A stretch of 64,000 nt of DNA, taken from Sulfitobacter sp. EhC04. Lineage in GTDB: Bacteria; Pseudomonadota; Alphaproteobacteria; Rhodobacterales; Rhodobacteraceae. Shown in pieces: positions 62,269-64,000 of the stretch. The notes below the pieces were generated by a model, which had not been told where the DNA came from, made no database searches, and saw only the letters and a program-made list of their open reading frames with translations. The DNA lies in contig NZ_LXYI01000009.1 of the NCBI RefSeq assembly GCF_001650875.1, positions 186,001-250,000 of the forward strand, in the 5' to 3' direction. Numbering within the stretch: position 1 is the stretch's first letter; each line of letters opens with the position of its first letter. The position numbers and the translations under genes were made by a program.

Positions 62269-63300
62269 TCATCCCGCCAAACGCAGCAGGTCCAGCAGAT
62301 CGGCCATGTCCGCGGGCAATGGCGCTTCAAAGCGCACCGCCTCACCGGTGACCGGATGCTCAAACCCCAGCACGGCGGCATGCAGCGCCTGCCGGGCAAA
62401 GCCGCGCACGACATCTGCGACACTCTCGGGCAACGCCGTCTTGGCCAGCTTGCGCTTGCCGCCATAGGTCGGATCGCCCACCAGCGCGTGACCGGCATGG
62501 GTCATATGGACCCTGATCTGATGGGTCCGCCCGGTCTCAAGCCAGCATTCCATCAGCGCCAGCACCGGCGGGGTGCCAAACCGTTCAATGGTGCGGGCGC
62601 GGGTCACCGCATGGCGTCCGCCCTGAAACAACACTGCCTGACGTTGCCGGTCGGTCCGGTGCCGCGCAAGCTGCGTGGTCAGTTTCAGGATATTGCCGGG
62701 CTCGAATGACGCGCCCCTGACCCCGCGCAGACGCGGATCGCTGGCCTCCGGCACACCATAGACCAGGGCCTGATAATACCGCTCAACCGTATGTTTTTCG
62801 AATTGCGCGGCCAGCCCGTGATGCGCGGCATCCGATTTGGCCACCACCAGCAGCCCGCTGGTGTCCTTGTCGATCCGGTGGACAATGCCGGGCCGCTTCA
62901 TGCCACCCACACCGGACAGGTTGTCACCGCAATGGGCCATCAGCGCATTCACCAGCGTGCCCGACGGGGTGCCCGGCGCGGGATGTACCACCATGCCCGC
63001 AGGCTTGTTCACCACCACCAGATCGGCATCCTCGAACAGAATCTCCAGCGGGATCGCCTCGGGCCGGATGTGGCTTTCTTCCGCCTCCTCCACCCCGATC
63101 TCCACCTGCGCCCCCGCCTGCACCTGGGCGCGCGGGTCGCGCAGCACCTGACCGTCGACCCGGACCGCCCCCTGCTCGATCAACCGCGACAGCCGGGTGC
63201 GCGACAGGGCGGCTTGCTCTGGCACATCGCGGGCCAGCGCCTTATCAAGGCGCGGTGGCGGGCTGTCCGCCAGGATAAAGGTGATGGTCCGGTGCGACAT
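62269..63300 (-). CDS. rluD: 23S rRNA pseudouridine synthase RluD-like
   Basis: A 343-residue RluA-family enzyme. The N-terminal S4 domain (RLDKALARDVPEQAALSRTRLSRLIEQGAVRVDGQVLRDPRAQVQAGAQVEI) is followed by the synthase with LFEDADLVVVNKPAGMVVHPAPG, the catalytic aspartate in RPGIVHRIDKDTSGLLVVAKSD, and LETGRTHQIRVHMTHAGHALVGDPTYG. It probably makes the pseudouridines of helix 69. The start at 63300 shares bases with the start of the divergent gene, so the two starts overlap. The open frame extends 45 codons further into that gene, which is not likely used. Confidence 0.92.
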   Translation of the reverse strand: MSHRTITFILADSPPPRLDKALARDVPEQAALSRTRLSRLIEQGAVRVDGQVLRDPRAQVQAGAQVEIGVEEAEESHIRPEAIPLEILFEDADLVVVNKPAGMVVHPAPGTPSGTLVNALMAHCGDNLSGVGGMKRPGIVHRIDKDTSGLLVVAKSDAAHHGLAAQFEKHTVERYYQALVYGVPEASDPRLRGVRGASFEPGNILKLTTQLARHRTDRQRQAVLFQGGRHAVTRARTIERFGTPPVLALMECWLETGRTHQIRVHMTHAGHALVGDPTYGGKRKLAKTALPESVADVVRGFARQALHAAVLGFEHPVTGEAVRFEAPLPADMADLLDLLRLAG

Positions 63301-63601
63301 GAGTGATTCCGATGACGATGTGACAGAACCGGCCAACCTGCGGTTCCTGCGGCGGCTGGTGACGGTGCTGACCGTGGTGATGATCTGCGGCGTTCTAGTG
63401 GTGATCGGCCTGCTTGTCACCCGCCTTGGCAGCAAGGCCCCGGGCCTGCCCGATCAGATCAGCCTGCCCCAGGGTGCCTCCGCCCGCGCCTTTACCCAGG
63501 GCGACAGCTGGTACGCCGTTGTCACCGATCAGGACCAGATCCTGATCTTCGACCGCCTGACCGGCAAGATCACCCAGACTGTGCAAATCACATCCCCCTG
63601 A
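63299..63601 (+). CDS. Small membrane protein (DUF6476-like)
   Basis: A 100-residue protein: a short acidic start (MSDSDDDVTEPANLRFLRR), one membrane helix (LVTVLTVVMICGVLVVIGLLVTRL) and a periplasmic beta-rich part (QGDSWYAVVTDQDQILIFDRLTGKITQTVQI), the pattern of the small DUF6476 family of Rhodobacterales. Its function is unknown; the C-terminal strands look like one blade of a beta-propeller. The ATG at 63299 overlaps the rluD start codon on the other strand. Confidence 0.75.
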   Translation: MSDSDDDVTEPANLRFLRRLVTVLTVVMICGVLVVIGLLVTRLGSKAPGLPDQISLPQGASARAFTQGDSWYAVVTDQDQILIFDRLTGKITQTVQITSP

Positions 63602-63650
63602 TTTCTTTATGCCTGAAATACCTCCGGGGTTTGGGGCAGCGCCCCAAGGC
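63599..63650 (+). repeat. Stop-codon-adjacent hairpin element (DUF6476 gene)
   Basis: TGATTTCTTTATGCCTGAAA then TACCTCCGGGG at the stop codon, followed by the stem TTGGGGC-AGC-GCCCCAA (63631-63647). Same family as 29924-29984 and 56208-56275. Confidence 0.6.
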
Positions 63651-63720
63651 TCTCAACCGGGTGTCCCCCTCACGTCACAAAAACCACGGCTTTCAACTCA
63701 TGACGTCTGGCGGGGGGGGA

Positions 63721-63797
63721 TGGTACCACCTCCTGGTCTCGAACCAGGGACCTCTTGATCCACAATCAAGCGCTCTAACCAACTGAGCTAAGGCGGC
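63721..63797 (-). tRNA. tRNA-His (anticodon GTG), non-canonical A73
   Basis: Minus strand: acceptor GCCGCCT paired with AGGTGGT, D-arm GCTCAGTTGGTTAGAGC, anticodon loop TTGTGGA (anticodon GTG), T-arm CCTGG-TTCGAGA-CCAGG, discriminator A and encoded CCA. The base before the acceptor is T, so neither the extra G-1 nor C73 of standard tRNA-His is encoded. This matches the known alphaproteobacterial exception. Confidence 0.92.
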
Positions 63798-63865
63798 ACT
63801 GGGGCCGATTTAGCCAAGCAGGACCGGGATTGCAATACCCTTGGTCAGCCATTACCGCGCCAAAT

Positions 63866-64000
63866 CTACAGGCTGATGGACCAATGCTGTTCCACATTCG
63901 GCTTCCCGAAAGACACAACCGGTTTGCTGCTGTTCAGGGTCCAGCCCGACCTGGCATAAAGCGCGCCCGCCGCGCGGTGCGATTCATGGGTCCAAAGCTG
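63866..64000 (-). CDS. GNAT-family acetyltransferase (3' part only)
   Basis: The last 44 codons of a gene that enters from the right edge. The translation QLWTHESHRAAGALYARSGW has the N..A..LYer.Gf motif that closes the acetyl-CoA-binding core of GNAT proteins (here H.AAGALYARSGW); the tail is TLNSSKPVVSFGKPNVEQHWSISL and ends at TAG (63868-63866). The substrate cannot be told. Confidence 0.7.
   Translation of the reverse strand, partial: QLWTHESHRAAGALYARSGWTLNSSKPVVSFGKPNVEQHWSISL

Overview
The window looks like chromosomal DNA of a marine alphaproteobacterium of the Rhodobacterales (Roseobacter group). The basis is the gene content: a CarD–FdxA–HslR–SUV3-like helicase block, an RpoH sigma factor, a split YeeE/YedE–Blh sulfur operon, the UrtABCDE urea transporter, a small DUF6476-type membrane protein, and a tRNA-His with A73 and no G-1, as known from part of the Alphaproteobacteria. 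No taxonomic search was possible, so genus and species stay open.

Region 1 (1 to about 6540) is an integrated island. It is visibly poorer in G+C than the rest, its genes are small or unfamiliar, and its right end is a tyrosine recombinase whose upstream side faces the 3' end of tRNA-Leu(GAG). The cargo is an OLD-family ATPase/TOPRIM nuclease (probable phage defence) divergent from a winged-helix regulator, a zinc-finger protein, and small membrane proteins, one of which seems to have lost its N-terminus to a stop codon. The left end of the island is outside the window.

Region 2 (6.5 to 17 kb) holds a secreted peptidoglycan-binding protein, a FrnE-like DsbA oxidoreductase, the sulfur operon, lipB, an isolated ctaD, a secreted PEBP-like protein, tRNA-Gly(GCC) and a large RTX-type calcium-binding exoprotein. 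Region 3 (17.4 to 25.8 kb) is the urea ABC transporter operon, with a small secreted protein gene between urtB and urtC, followed by a response regulator with a degenerate output domain. Region 4 (25.8 to 30 kb) is a histidine cluster, hisB, hisH, hisA, hisF and hisE, interrupted by a DUF2147 gene.

Region 5 (30 to 47 kb) contains rlmB, tRNA-Tyr(GTA) with a decayed partial copy of itself, a TMADH-family flavoprotein, a DxD-containing glycosyltransferase-like protein, an O-acetylhomoserine sulfhydrylase, a large membrane protein combining GspL/PilM-like and GspC/PilP-like ends, hpd with a divergent Lrp-type regulator, a Kef-type antiporter, a repeat-rich gene-free stretch, and the divergent cobT and cobS. 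Region 6 (47 to 64 kb) contains carD, fdxA, hslR, the SUV3-like helicase, a TPR protein, an SCP2 protein and hydrolase, the ligase-associated exonuclease plus ATP-dependent DNA ligase pair, pepF, an M19 dipeptidase, a Gfo/Idh/MocA oxidoreductase, rpoH, rluD, tRNA-His and the end of a GNAT acetyltransferase.

The most notable structures outside genes are: (i) a four-copy palindromic element of about 105 bp with terminal inverted repeats, which supplies the stop codon of hisH and of the antiporter; (ii) a second repeat of about 160 bp, two copies in opposite orientation 33 kb apart, one lying between two nearly identical copies of the first; (iii) a third family of short hairpin sequences placed directly at stop codons; and (iv) the duplicated 3' half of tRNA-Tyr, which may mark a lost integrative element.
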